Below, piece after piece: positions 17,053 to 25,289 of a stretch of DNA of 64,000 nucleotides. Position numbers and translations under genes: made by a program. Below the pieces are notes generated by a model. The model was not told the origin of the DNA and made no database searches. It saw only the letters and a list, made by a program, of their open reading frames with translations. Within the stretch, counting starts at the first letter, position 1, and each line of letters begins with the position of its first letter. This DNA comes from Rhizobium gallicum bv. gallicum R602sp (GTDB lineage Bacteria > Pseudomonadota > Alphaproteobacteria > Rhizobiales > Rhizobiaceae), in contig NZ_CP006880.1 of the NCBI RefSeq assembly GCF_000816845.1, positions 434,001 through 498,000 of the forward strand, in the 5' to 3' direction.

Positions 17053-18126
17053 TCACTGCGCCGCCACGGTGGCTTCGACATTGTCGACGCGCCGGCTGGC
17101 GGTGGATTCGCGTGCAATTAGCTCACACTCAACCTTTATGCGGCTGGGAGTGGTGTGCAGGCCGCCAGCCGCATCGATAAGCAGTTCTGTAGCCGTTCGC
17201 CCCATTTCATAGAGCGGCAGAACGAGGGTCGATAGGGGAGGGTGCGTGTACTGCGCTATATCGCGATCGTCAAAGCCAATAACGGCGACATCGTCCGGTA
17301 TTTTGGCGCCCAATTGCTTGAGCGCGTCGAAACATCCGACTGCCATCATGTCGTTCGCGCAGAAGATGGCATCAGGTGGATTTTCCAGCGCCATCAGTTC
17401 CAGCGTCATTTCGTAACCTGCAGATGGCTCCCAATTGCCCGGACGCACCAAAGCCGGATCGAAGACGATGTCGTTGCTGGCCAACGCCTGTTTATAGCCC
17501 TTGAGGCGGTCACGCGCGGCGTCTACTCCCTGTTGACCATTGATGAAGCCGATGCGCCGACGACCTGACAGCAGGAGGTGTTCGGTCGCCGTGCGGCCCC
17601 CCAGAAGATCACCAGGCAAAACGGAGTGATGCTCGCGATGTTCGTCATAGCAGTTTACCAGGACGATACGGCGGTCGGCGAGGGCTGCAGGAATCTGCAC
17701 GAGCCTGGTCAGGATCGTACCGTAGATCAGGCCAAGAATCGGCAATTTGCCCAGGCCTGCGATAATGTTGGCCTCAACATCGGCATCGCCATGGCTGACT
17801 GCCATCAGCACATTGATGCCGTATTCAAGGGCCTTATCCCGAGCGCCCTCGAAGGCCAGCGACATCCAGGGATCCGTTGATGTTTCATCGGCGACGAAAA
17901 CTATGGTGGACTGCCCACCTGGGGCTGTCTTGGTGCCGCGGCGCACAAAACGATATCCAAGCGCCTGGGCAGCTTCCAGCACGCGACCGCGCGTGCTTTC
18001 GGCAAGTCGCGCACCTTTCGTTCCGCTGAGAACCAGTGAGACGGTGGCCTGGGAGACGCCCGCCGCTGCAGCTACATCCATCATGGTGGGCCGCCCCAAG
18101 CTCACTTGCCTCTTAGATTTGGACAT
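17053..18126 (-). CDS. LacI family transcriptional regulator
   Basis: This 357-residue repressor has an N-terminal HTH (PTMMDVAAAAGVSQATVSLV with hinge-helix region following) and a ribose-binding-protein-like effector domain. The end of that domain shows DDVAVIGFDDRDIAQYTHPPLS, a normal LacI element. The start ATG at 18126 (MSKSKRQVSLGRP) gives the usual short leader before the HTH; the longer frame starts in the intergenic region. It is divergent from the transporter operon starting at 18327. A near-perfect palindrome overlaps that operon's -10 box, so autorepression and control of the operon are likely. The inducer is probably the transported sugar. Confidence 0.93.
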   Translation of the reverse strand: MSKSKRQVSLGRPTMMDVAAAAGVSQATVSLVLSGTKGARLAESTRGRVLEAAQALGYRFVRRGTKTAPGGQSTIVFVADETSTDPWMSLAFEGARDKALEYGINVLMAVSHGDADVEANIIAGLGKLPILGLIYGTILTRLVQIPAALADRRIVLVNCYDEHREHHSVLPGDLLGGRTATEHLLLSGRRRIGFINGQQGVDAARDRLKGYKQALASNDIVFDPALVRPGNWEPSAGYEMTLELMALENPPDAIFCANDMMAVGCFDALKQLGAKIPDDVAVIGFDDRDIAQYTHPPLSTLVLPLYEMGRTATELLIDAAGGLHTTPSRIKVECELIARESTASRRVDNVEATVAAQ

Positions 18127-18237
18127 AAGTCGATAATTTCCTCGTAGAAATAAACATCTGCCATGCAGTCGTGAAAAATTCAACGGCTTAGTTCTGAAAG
18201 GACGGCGGCCCGGCCCCTGCGTCCGTCCCCTTGGTTA

Positions 18238-18251
18238 TATTATACGTAATA
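18238..18251. promoter_or_regulatory. Inverted repeat TATTA-N4-TAATA in LacI/transporter intergenic region
   Basis: TATTATACGTAATA has perfect 5-bp arms around ACG-containing 4 bp. It lies just upstream of the predicted -35 box of the rightward operon and may be a second regulator site or part of the leftward LacI promoter. Confidence 0.3.
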
Positions 18252-18257
18252 AATCAA

Positions 18258-18286
18258 TTGACTTTGATAATATACGTTGCTGATAT
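18258..18286 (+). promoter_or_regulatory. Sigma-70-like promoter of the transporter operon
   Basis: TTGACT (18258-18263) and TGATAT (18281-18286) are separated by exactly 17 bp, and the first gene starts 41 bp downstream. The -10 box lies inside the palindrome at 18277-18292, the expected position for a repressor. Confidence 0.55.
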
Positions 18287-18292
18287 TAGCAA
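18277..18292. promoter_or_regulatory. Candidate LacI operator TTGCTGATATTAGCAA
   Basis: This 16-bp sequence is a palindrome with one mismatched pair (arms TTGCT/AGCAA). It overlaps the -10 box of the rightward operon and lies between that operon and the divergent LacI gene. Strong candidate for the repressor's binding site, though untested. Confidence 0.55.
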
Positions 18293-18326
18293 ACGTGGCC
18301 GCAGAAGTCATGTGAAGGAGGGCCAG

Positions 18327-19370
18327 GTGGACGCCAGATTCCGTGGGGGAAGCCCGGATATGCGAAAAGGTGCTGAAAAAGGGCATGCGGCCGGACTGTC
18401 TGTCGCACTCACGTTCTTAAGCGCCGGGCCGGTTATCATCCTTATCGCGCTTGTTGTTATCCTCACCTTCAGCGTCCCCAACTTCTTCACGCCCCGCAAT
18501 ATCTCCAACATTCTGGCGCAAATCGCGGTGATCGCCGTTGTTGCGCTTGGCCAGCACCTCGTCATTTTGACCCGCGGTATAGATTTGTCGGTGGGCGCCA
18601 ACCTGGCGCTGGCGACGGTTCTTGGAGCGCTGATGTACCGGGTCACCGACACTGCGTTCGTGGTCATGGCTACTATGCTGCTGGCGGGGGCCGCAGTGGG
18701 CGCGGTGAACGGGCTGGTCTATGTCTACGGCCGCCTGCCCCATCCGTTCATCATCACGCTGGCTACGCTCTCCATCGCCCGCGGTTTAGCGCTTGAGCTG
18801 TCGATAGGTCACACAACCATGCGCGGAATGCCTGCGACGATCACCGTCATCGGCGGAGGGACCAGCTTTGCGGTTCCGAACTCGTTCTTCGTGGTCCTAG
18901 CTGTGGCAGCGCTTATGTTTGTAATCGCCCGCTATATGGTTTGGGGCCGGTGGATCTACGCGGTCGGCGGCCAGCCGGACGCCGCTCGGCGCATGGGCAT
19001 TCCGGTCAATCAGGTCATAGTCTCCACCTACCTGATATCGGGTCTGTGTTGCGGTGTTGGTGCCATCCTTCTCTCCGGACGCACCGAGGCGGGTTCGCCA
19101 CTCTACGGCAACCTGCTCGAACTTGACACCATCGCGGCCGTGATCATCGGCGGCGCCAGTTTTCTCGGCGGCCGCGGGCATCTTGGACATGCGCTGGTGG
19201 GAGCGGTGATGATCGGCGTCATCCGCAACGCCCTGAACCTGCTCAACGTCAACCTTTATTTCCAGCTCATTGCCATCGGAGTGATCATCGTAATGGCCGT
19301 CGAGTCGGACGTGCTGCGCAATCATCTCGAAGCCCGCATGCGGGTCAAACAGGCGGGAACGCAGGGATGA
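18327..19370 (+). CDS. CUT2 sugar ABC transporter permease
   Basis: This 347-residue polytopic permease of the RbsC type has the signature GQHLVILTRGIDLSVGANLA in its first third and the ATPase-contact loop AAVIIGGASFLGGRGHLGH in its last third. The GTG at 18327 is preferred because AAGGAGGG ends five bases before it; an ATG at 18360 is the alternative, and the open frame further upstream is promoter DNA. The stop overlaps the start of the ATPase gene (ATGA). It is the first gene of the rightward operon permease, ATPase, binding protein. Confidence 0.92.
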   Translation: MDARFRGGSPDMRKGAEKGHAAGLSVALTFLSAGPVIILIALVVILTFSVPNFFTPRNISNILAQIAVIAVVALGQHLVILTRGIDLSVGANLALATVLGALMYRVTDTAFVVMATMLLAGAAVGAVNGLVYVYGRLPHPFIITLATLSIARGLALELSIGHTTMRGMPATITVIGGGTSFAVPNSFFVVLAVAALMFVIARYMVWGRWIYAVGGQPDAARRMGIPVNQVIVSTYLISGLCCGVGAILLSGRTEAGSPLYGNLLELDTIAAVIIGGASFLGGRGHLGHALVGAVMIGVIRNALNLLNVNLYFQLIAIGVIIVMAVESDVLRNHLEARMRVKQAGTQG

Positions 19371-20119
19371 CGAAACCCGTTCTGGAAGTGCGTAGCGCGC
19401 ATAAGCGTTTCGGTGCGGTCCATGCTCTAAAGGGTATCGGCCTCATGGCCTATCGTGGGGAAGTGCTTGCCTTGCTGGGAGACAACGGCGCAGGCAAGTC
19501 CACCCTGATCAAATGCGTCAGTGGGGTGCATGAGCTCGACGAAGGCGACATCCTGATTGATGGCGACAAAGTCTTGATCCATAATCCTGCCGCCGCGCGC
19601 AGTGCCGGGATAGAAACGGTCTATCAGGATCTGGCGCTTTTCGACAATCTGACGCCGGCTGAAAATTTTTACTGTGGACGGGAGCTGTCGTTTCCGCGAT
19701 GGCTTCCACGTTGCGCGCGATTCCTTGCTACCCGGCAGATGGACAGTGAAGCTGCAGCCGTCATCGACCGGCTTAAAGTCAAGCTGCCCGGATTCGACGC
19801 TCAGGTGGCGCTGATGTCGGGCGGGCAGCGGCAGGCCATCGCCGTCGCCCGCGCGGCTGTGTTTGCGCGAAAGGTTGTCATCCTTGATGAGCCGACGGCT
19901 GCACTTGGACTGCGCGAAAGCCGAAAAGTTCTCAACCTCATCGCCCAGCTCAGGGACGAGGGGAATGCGGTGATCCTGATCACCCACAATATGGAACATG
20001 TCGTTGAATTGGCCGACCGCGCAGTGGTGCTGCGGCAGGGGCACAAGGTCGGCGAAATCGAAAAGCCCAATCGGTCAAACCAGCAGGATCTGGTGGCGAT
20101 GATCGTCGGGGCCGAATGA
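19367..20119 (+). CDS. CUT2 sugar ABC transporter ATP-binding protein (single NBD)
   Basis: This 250-residue ATPase has one nucleotide-binding domain, unlike the fused double-domain RbsA type found elsewhere in this window. It resembles the fructose-transport ATPase FrcA of Sinorhizobium in this respect. Motifs are Walker A GDNGAGKST, signature MSGGQRQAIAVARA and Walker B VVILDEPTAAL, followed by the His-loop ILITHNMEH. Two copies would presumably associate with the permease. It overlaps the permease gene by 4 bp and is followed after 73 bp by the binding-protein gene. Confidence 0.93.
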   Translation: MTKPVLEVRSAHKRFGAVHALKGIGLMAYRGEVLALLGDNGAGKSTLIKCVSGVHELDEGDILIDGDKVLIHNPAAARSAGIETVYQDLALFDNLTPAENFYCGRELSFPRWLPRCARFLATRQMDSEAAAVIDRLKVKLPGFDAQVALMSGGQRQAIAVARAAVFARKVVILDEPTAALGLRESRKVLNLIAQLRDEGNAVILITHNMEHVVELADRAVVLRQGHKVGEIEKPNRSNQQDLVAMIVGAE

Positions 20120-20192
20120 GGAGGGTTCATCTGCCGGGCCTCCGGCAGCGGGAGCGGCCTCTAACAGGCATTCATCAAACGGGAGGACTATC

Positions 20193-21107
20193 ATGAAATT
20201 TATGCAACTATTGGGCTGGCTGGCGCTTTGGGGCTTCAACGCCTTCCCGGCAATCGCGGCAGACGTGAAACTGGGCTTCATCACCAAGTTTCCAGTGCCG
20301 TTCTTTGCCACGATGGAAAATGCCGCCAAGGCCTATGCTGCGGCCAATCCAGGTGTTGAAATCATCTATGGCCAGGGCGCTTCGGCCACCGACGTCGAAG
20401 GGCAGATCGCCCTCATCGAATCCATGTCCACCCAGGGTGTCCAAGGCATTGCCATCACCCCCGTGGACCCGACTGTAGCGTCTGCCCTCGACAAGGCCAT
20501 CGCCAGCGGCGTGAAAGTGGTCCTGATGGACAACTCCATCCCTGGCTGGGACAAAGCCGCGGCGCTGGCGACCACCGATAACTACAATGCCGGCAAGATC
20601 GCCGGGCAGTATCTGAAGTCGGTGCTTTCCGCCGGCGACACGCTCGGCATCCTGGAGGGAGTTCCGGGCGTTCCGGCGCTCGATGACCGTGTCAAGGGTA
20701 TGCTGGAGGGCCTGGGCGGTCTCACCGTAGAAGTCGTTGGCCGCAGCGGCACCAACTGCACCGAGGAACTCGGCATTTCGGTGGCTGAAGATTTGCTGAC
20801 GGCCAATCCTGACCTCAAAGCGATCTATGCAGCCTGCGGCCCTCCGGCCGCCGGCGCTGCGCGTGCCATCAAGAATGCCGGCATCGCCCCTGACAAAGTC
20901 GTCCTAGTCGGCTTTGATTTTTGTTGCGGCGAAGAAGAAGCGTTGACTGCCGGGGTCGAAGACGCCACCGTTGCCCAGTTCCCCGCGAAGATGGCCGAAC
21001 TGGGTGTAGACGCGCTGGTCCGCGCCATATCCGGGGAAGATGTCCCTTCGCTCATCGACTCGGGCGCGGCTCTCGTTACTCTCGAAAACATGTCGGACTT
21101 CAAGTAA
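20193..21107 (+). CDS. CUT2 ABC transporter periplasmic sugar-binding protein
   Basis: This 304-residue type I periplasmic binding protein has the signal peptide MKFMQLLGWLALWGFNAFPA IAA, cleaved before DVKLG. The first domain starts KLGFITKFPVPFFATMENA, with Phe residues placed where ribose/fructose-binding proteins stack on the sugar. The paired segments TEELGISVAEDLLTANPDLK and VLVGFDFCC belong to the second domain. A ribosome-binding site (CGGGAGGACTATC) precedes the ATG. It is last in the operon and followed by a hairpin. FrcABC-type organisation suggests a hexose, but this is not proven. Confidence 0.9.
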   Translation: MKFMQLLGWLALWGFNAFPAIAADVKLGFITKFPVPFFATMENAAKAYAAANPGVEIIYGQGASATDVEGQIALIESMSTQGVQGIAITPVDPTVASALDKAIASGVKVVLMDNSIPGWDKAAALATTDNYNAGKIAGQYLKSVLSAGDTLGILEGVPGVPALDDRVKGMLEGLGGLTVEVVGRSGTNCTEELGISVAEDLLTANPDLKAIYAACGPPAAGAARAIKNAGIAPDKVVLVGFDFCCGEEEALTAGVEDATVAQFPAKMAELGVDALVRAISGEDVPSLIDSGAALVTLENMSDFK

Positions 21108-21120
21108 AGAGCGCCAATCG

Positions 21121-21150
21121 GGAGGGTCGCCGCAACGGCGTTGGCCCTCC
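21121..21150 (+). terminator. Hairpin after binding-protein gene
   Basis: GGAGGG and CGCCG pair with CGGCG and CCCTCC around CAA, with a small internal bulge. It lies 13 bp after the operon's last stop codon. No T run follows, so termination may need Rho. Confidence 0.45.
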
Positions 21151-21275
21151 TGGTGGATTCCGTCATAGCTTGAAGGCGGGTTCGGCTCCGAAGGTCAACC
21201 CGTAAACGTGGAATGACGCTGCCGTGGAGCCGCGCCCAGATGGAAACTCGGACTGATCGACTGGTGGCACCGCGT

Positions 21276-22127
21276 TCATGCCGCCGCGTGCCATCCATCG
21301 CGGATATGGCGGTGGCCTTCGCGATAGACCGCTTCCGGTGTCTCGGAAAAATCGCGCCAGACCTTCGTCGCGGCGGCAAGGTCCTTGAGCGCCCGGCCGA
21401 AGGCTTCGATTGTCAGCCAGCCGTCGTAGCCGCTCGCGCGTAGCGCCTTGAACGTCTCCGCCCAGGGAATGTGGCCGCGCCCCGGTACGCCGCGGTCGTT
21501 TTCCGAAATGTGGACATGGACGATGCGGTCCCTGTTTCGCGTGAAGGCACCGATGGCATCGGCCTCCTCGATATTGCTGTGGAACGTGTCGTACATAGCG
21601 CGGATATTTGGATGCCCGACCGCGTCGACATGGGCCGCAAGGGCGTCCATCGTGTTGAATAGGTAACACTCAAAGCGGTTCAGCGCCTCGAGCCCGATCG
21701 TGACCCCGCGCTTTGCCGCATGATCGCCGATCGCGCGTTGCGAGGAGACCGAGCGCTTGAGTTCCGCCGCGCTCGGCCCGCTGCCGGAAAAATGGCCGAG
21801 CGTCGAATGCAGCGGCCCGCTCAGCACTTTGGCGCCAAGCGCATCGCCGCAGTCGATTGCCCATTTCATATGGTCGATGCCGCGTCGGCGGGTGGCGGCG
21901 TCGGACGCGATCAGGTTCATTGAGGGGTCTCCCATGGCGGAAACGGCGGTCCGTTCGAGGCCGATCCGGTCGAGTAGGGCCCCCAGCCGACGGTAGTCGT
22001 CGGGCGTCCCCGAAAAGATCGGAATCTCGACGCCATCAAACCCGGTGTCCTTGATGTCGCGCAACAGTCCCTCGTGCTTCCGGCCGACACTCGTCGTCCA
22101 CAGGAACATGCACATGCCGATCTTCAT
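21276..22127 (-). CDS. Sugar phosphate isomerase/epimerase (xylose isomerase-like TIM barrel)
   Basis: This 283-residue protein belongs to the AP endonuclease 2/xylose isomerase-like TIM-barrel family, which includes D-tagatose 3-epimerases and IolE/IolI. It starts MKIGMCMFLWTTSV. Metal-binding and substrate elements are visible at GLEALNRFECYLFNTMDA (Glu), YDTFHSNIEEADAIG (Asp-His), VHVHISENDRGVPGRG (His) and the late WLTIEAFGR (Glu), which is the four-ligand set of the epimerase group. The start follows GGGAGGAGAC. It is divergent from a second barrel gene at 22457, and its promoter carries the operator shared with the transporter at 30-32 kb. Confidence 0.88.
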   Translation of the reverse strand: MKIGMCMFLWTTSVGRKHEGLLRDIKDTGFDGVEIPIFSGTPDDYRRLGALLDRIGLERTAVSAMGDPSMNLIASDAATRRRGIDHMKWAIDCGDALGAKVLSGPLHSTLGHFSGSGPSAAELKRSVSSQRAIGDHAAKRGVTIGLEALNRFECYLFNTMDALAAHVDAVGHPNIRAMYDTFHSNIEEADAIGAFTRNRDRIVHVHISENDRGVPGRGHIPWAETFKALRASGYDGWLTIEAFGRALKDLAAATKVWRDFSETPEAVYREGHRHIRDGWHAAA

Positions 22128-22179
22128 GTCTCCTCCCTCCGGGCCTTTCGGCCCTGCGCTTGTTGCTGTCACTCTCGCA

Positions 22180-22195
22180 ATCTGGTCATACCAAA
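22180..22195. promoter_or_regulatory. Shared operator, copy 1 (ATCTGGTCATACCAAA)
   Basis: This 16-bp element contains the perfect palindrome TGGT-N3-ACCA, the general form bound by FadR/FCD-type GntR regulators. Read leftward it covers the predicted -10 of a promoter with -35 TTGACC at 22212-22207, upstream of the gene starting at 22127. A copy identical at 14 of 16 positions lies at 32212-32227. Confidence 0.6.
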
Positions 22196-22456
22196 ATTGG
22201 ATATCCGGTCAAGCCAATTCTGGGCATCGCGCGTCCGCGCGATCAGCGAAAAATCCAGACTTCAACATTAAATGTCGGTATAATAAGATAGATCCTCGTT
22301 TCTCGTTCCGTCTTGCAGAGGGTGGGAAATTGCGCTAGATCTTGCAATCAGCGATAATTGGCCGAACCAGATTACCGAATGCGGAGCTGGCGGACGAGAA
22401 GGTGAGCATTGCCGCCCTCGGCGGTTAAGCGCGCCGCAACAGCCCGGGAGGACCTC

Positions 22457-23344
22457 ATGCATCTTTCAACACACAACTGGATGCGGGCGGAACCGCTCGC
22501 TGTCACGCTGAAGCGCATCAAGAAATACGGCTATGAGAGCATCGAAATATCGGGTGAGCCGACACAGTACGATGTGAAGGAAACGCGCGCGCTGCTCAAG
22601 GAACACGGCATCCGCTGCTGGGGCGCCGTCACGCTGACGCTGGGCGAGCGCAACCTTGCCGCCAAGGACGAGGGCCAGCGCGCCAAGTCGGTGGATTACG
22701 TCAAGAGCGTCATCACCATGGTCGGCGAACTCGAGGGCGAGATCGTCACGCTTGTGCCGGCGACTGTCGGCAAGGTAGTACCGGACGCGACCGAAGAGGA
22801 GGAGTGGACGTGGGTGGTCGACGCCACCCGCGAGTGCTTCACCCACGCGCAGAAGAAGGGAGTGCGGCTGGCGATCGAGCCGCTCAACCGCTTCGAGACC
22901 TATCTCTTCAACCGCGCCGCTCAGGCGCTGGCGCTGGCCGATGCGGTGAGCCCGGAATGCGGCGTCTGCCTCGATGCCTTCCATCTCAACATCGAGGAGG
23001 AGGACATGTACGACGCGATCCGGCTGGCCGGGAAGCGCCTCTTCGATTTCCACGTCGCCGACAACAATCGCTTCGCGGCCGGCCTCGGCCAGCTCGACTG
23101 GCCGAAGATCATCGGCACGCTGAAGGAAATCGGTTATGAGGGCGCGGTGACGAACGAGTTCGTCGCTCCCGTCGATCGCACGCCGGCAGCCAAGTACCCG
23201 GACATGGTGGAGCGCAGCCCCGTCGATATCCCGCCGGAGCAATTGAAGTTCATCCAGGACCACGGCTCGAGCCTTCTTACCGAGAAGTTCTACGACGATC
23301 AGATGCGGATCACGGCCGAGACGATCCTGCCGCTGATCAAGTGA
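22457..23344 (+). CDS. Sugar phosphate isomerase/epimerase (TIM barrel)
   Basis: This 295-residue TIM-barrel protein of the xylose isomerase-like family starts MHLSTHNWMRAEPL after a GGGAGGACCTC ribosome-binding site. Candidate metal ligands are in RLAIEPLNRFETYLFNRAAQ (Glu), GVCLDAFHLNIEEEDM (Asp, His), LFDFHVADNNRFAAG (His) and EGAVTNEFVAP (Glu). It is similar in plan to the divergent barrel gene at 21276 but not a close copy. It begins a rightward operon with an enolase-superfamily enzyme, a GntR regulator and a 2-hydroxyacid dehydrogenase. It is thus likely to act on a keto-sugar or sugar acid. Confidence 0.88.
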   Translation: MHLSTHNWMRAEPLAVTLKRIKKYGYESIEISGEPTQYDVKETRALLKEHGIRCWGAVTLTLGERNLAAKDEGQRAKSVDYVKSVITMVGELEGEIVTLVPATVGKVVPDATEEEEWTWVVDATRECFTHAQKKGVRLAIEPLNRFETYLFNRAAQALALADAVSPECGVCLDAFHLNIEEEDMYDAIRLAGKRLFDFHVADNNRFAAGLGQLDWPKIIGTLKEIGYEGAVTNEFVAPVDRTPAAKYPDMVERSPVDIPPEQLKFIQDHGSSLLTEKFYDDQMRITAETILPLIK

Positions 23345-23404
23345 GGAACGGGAAGGCATATGATCTCGCGGCCAGCGAGGTCGTGAGGGCGGGGGATCCG
23401 ACAC

Positions 23405-24571
23405 ATGCGTATCAAATCCGTAGAGGCCTGGTGGGTGAAGATTCCCATCGAGGCAAGCCGCCAACACCTTAGCGACTTCGGCCGTCTGACGTCCTTTGAC
23501 GCCGCAATCGTGCGTATAGAGACGAATGACGGCATTGTCGGCTGGGGAGAGGGCAAGAATGCCGCCGGCAGCGCAGGCACCTATGGCACGCTTGTGCATA
23601 TGCTGAACCACGAGGTGGGGCCGAAGCTCATCGGCCGTGACCCTGCCGACATCTCCGCCATATGGGAGATGCTCTACAACGGCGTACGCCACGAGATGGC
23701 GGCGATTTCGGGCCACGCCATGCCGGAGATCGCGCGGCGCGGTCTATCCGTCGCGGCGATCAGCGCGATCGACATCGCGCTGTGGGACGTTCTCGGCAAG
23801 TCTCTCGGAGTCCCCGTCTGGAAGCTGCTGGGTGGCCGCAAGGCGGACAGGTTGCCTGCCTATGCTTCGGGTGGTTGGGAGAGCGCAGACCGGATCGGCG
23901 AACAGCTCCTCTCCTATATCGCGGCCGGCGGCTTCAAGTCGGTCAAAATGCGCATCGGCGCTATGGACCGTGCGCCGCATGTCTCGGCGTCGCGGGTGAG
24001 GGCGGCTCGCAAGGCGATCGGCCGCGACATTGACCTGATGGTCGATGCGCACGGCACCTATACGGTCGCCGAGGCGAAGCGATTCACCCAGATGGTGGCG
24101 GATTGCGATCTCGCCTGGTTCGAGGAACCGGTGATAGCCGACGACAAGCCGGGGATGGCGGAGGTGCGCGCGGCGGGCAATGTGCCGATCGCCGCGGGCG
24201 AGAGCGAGGCGACCCGTTTTGCCTTCCGCGATCTTGCGGTGCTGCGGGCCGCCGATATATTTCAGCCCGATCCGGCCTTCTGCGGCGGCATCACGGAGGC
24301 GATGCGCATCAGTTCACTCGCCAGCGCCTTCAACCTGCGTTTCGCACCGCATCTGTGGGCCGGTGCGCCTTGTTTTTTCTCGGGCCTGCACCTGTGCGCG
24401 GCTTCCCCGGCAAGCTTCGTCATCGAGTATTCGCTCGGCGCGAATCCGATGATCCATGATCTCGTCGAGGACACTGTGTCGGTGAAGGACGGCATGATAG
24501 AGATTCCTGATAAACCCGGCCTGGGCTTCACGATCAATCAGCGGGTCCTGGAAGCTCACGCGCAAAGATAG
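23405..24571 (+). CDS. Enolase-superfamily enzyme (mandelate racemase/muconate lactonizing group)
   Basis: This 388-residue enzyme removes a proton next to a carboxylate and usually dehydrates or racemises a sugar acid. The capping domain is about residues 1-130. The barrel shows the catalytic-lysine strand GFKSVKMRIGA, then metal ligands DLMVDAHGTY (Asp), LAWFEEPVIADD (Glu) and IAAGESEATRF (Glu). Later elements are FQPDPAFCGGITEA (Asp) and FAPHLWAGA (His), giving the Asp-His dyad of the mandelate-racemase subgroup. Sugar-acid dehydratases of this subgroup fit the neighbouring transporter, isomerases and hydroxyacid dehydrogenase. The exact acid is unknown. Confidence 0.9.
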   Translation: MRIKSVEAWWVKIPIEASRQHLSDFGRLTSFDAAIVRIETNDGIVGWGEGKNAAGSAGTYGTLVHMLNHEVGPKLIGRDPADISAIWEMLYNGVRHEMAAISGHAMPEIARRGLSVAAISAIDIALWDVLGKSLGVPVWKLLGGRKADRLPAYASGGWESADRIGEQLLSYIAAGGFKSVKMRIGAMDRAPHVSASRVRAARKAIGRDIDLMVDAHGTYTVAEAKRFTQMVADCDLAWFEEPVIADDKPGMAEVRAAGNVPIAAGESEATRFAFRDLAVLRAADIFQPDPAFCGGITEAMRISSLASAFNLRFAPHLWAGAPCFFSGLHLCAASPASFVIEYSLGANPMIHDLVEDTVSVKDGMIEIPDKPGLGFTINQRVLEAHAQR

Positions 24572-24576
24572 TGACG

Positions 24577-25269
24577 ATGAAAGAAAACTCCCTACTGTCC
24601 GATCTCGCAGGATATCTTTTCGCAAATTCGAGCGAAATCGGCCGCACGCCCTCAGAGCGGGAGCTTGCGGAGCATTTCGGCGTCAGCCGCGGCCAGATTC
24701 GCGAGGCGCTGGCGATCCTGGAGGCTATGCGCATCGTCGAGCGCCGTGCCAAGTCCGGCATCTACCTGACGACCACGGAGGCGAGCGTCGAGGCCATGGC
24801 ACTCTTTGCCCGCGCCGGCGTGCCGCTCGATCCGATCCTGATCTACGAGACCGTGGAGCTTCGCAAGATCCATGAGATCAAGGCAGCGGAACTCGCCTGC
24901 CTGCGGGCGACGGAAGAGAATTACCAGCGCCTGCGCGATATCCTCGCCGCGTCCGAGGCTAAGCTTGCCGCTGGCGAGGGGCTGGCGCGCGAGGACCGGG
25001 ATTTCCATCTGGAGATCGTCCGCGCGACCAAGAATAGCGTCTTCTATCGCGTGTGCAGTGTCTACTATGTGATGGGCGAGCAGCGCCTGCCGATCTATTT
25101 CGGCGACATCGCCCGCAGCCGGCGCTCGCATGAGGAACATATCCGCATCTACGAGGCGCTTGTTGCTCGCGACGGCAATCTTGCCCAGGCGCTGATGAAC
25201 GCGCATCTTCAGGGTGCGGAAAGCTACTGGAAGGGTCTCATCGGCGGACCAGAGACGCTCGCCGGATAG
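24577..25269 (+). CDS. GntR family regulator (FadR/FCD subfamily)
   Basis: This 230-residue regulator has an N-terminal winged helix (PSERELAEHFGVSRGQIREA at about residues 28-47) and a C-terminal all-helical FCD ligand domain. That domain carries the metal-site pattern: Asp/His in EDRDFHLEIVRAT near residue 145 and HEEHIRIYEAL near residue 188. The ATG at 24577 is chosen; a GTG two codons earlier overlaps the stop of the preceding gene. It lies inside the sugar-acid operon and is the obvious candidate to bind the TGGT-N3-ACCA sites at 22180 and 32212. Confidence 0.93.
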   Translation: MKENSLLSDLAGYLFANSSEIGRTPSERELAEHFGVSRGQIREALAILEAMRIVERRAKSGIYLTTTEASVEAMALFARAGVPLDPILIYETVELRKIHEIKAAELACLRATEENYQRLRDILAASEAKLAAGEGLAREDRDFHLEIVRATKNSVFYRVCSVYYVMGEQRLPIYFGDIARSRRSHEEHIRIYEALVARDGNLAQALMNAHLQGAESYWKGLIGGPETLAG

Positions 25270-25289
25270 AGTAACTGGCTGGGAGGCCG

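Noticed and set aside
18231..18326. N-terminal extension of the permease at 18327
   Set aside because: The extension covers a good promoter and palindromic operator, and the GTG at 18327 has a far better ribosome-binding site.
22466..23716. Minus-strand open frame of 416 codons
   Set aside because: Opposite the TIM-barrel and enolase-superfamily genes, both well supported.
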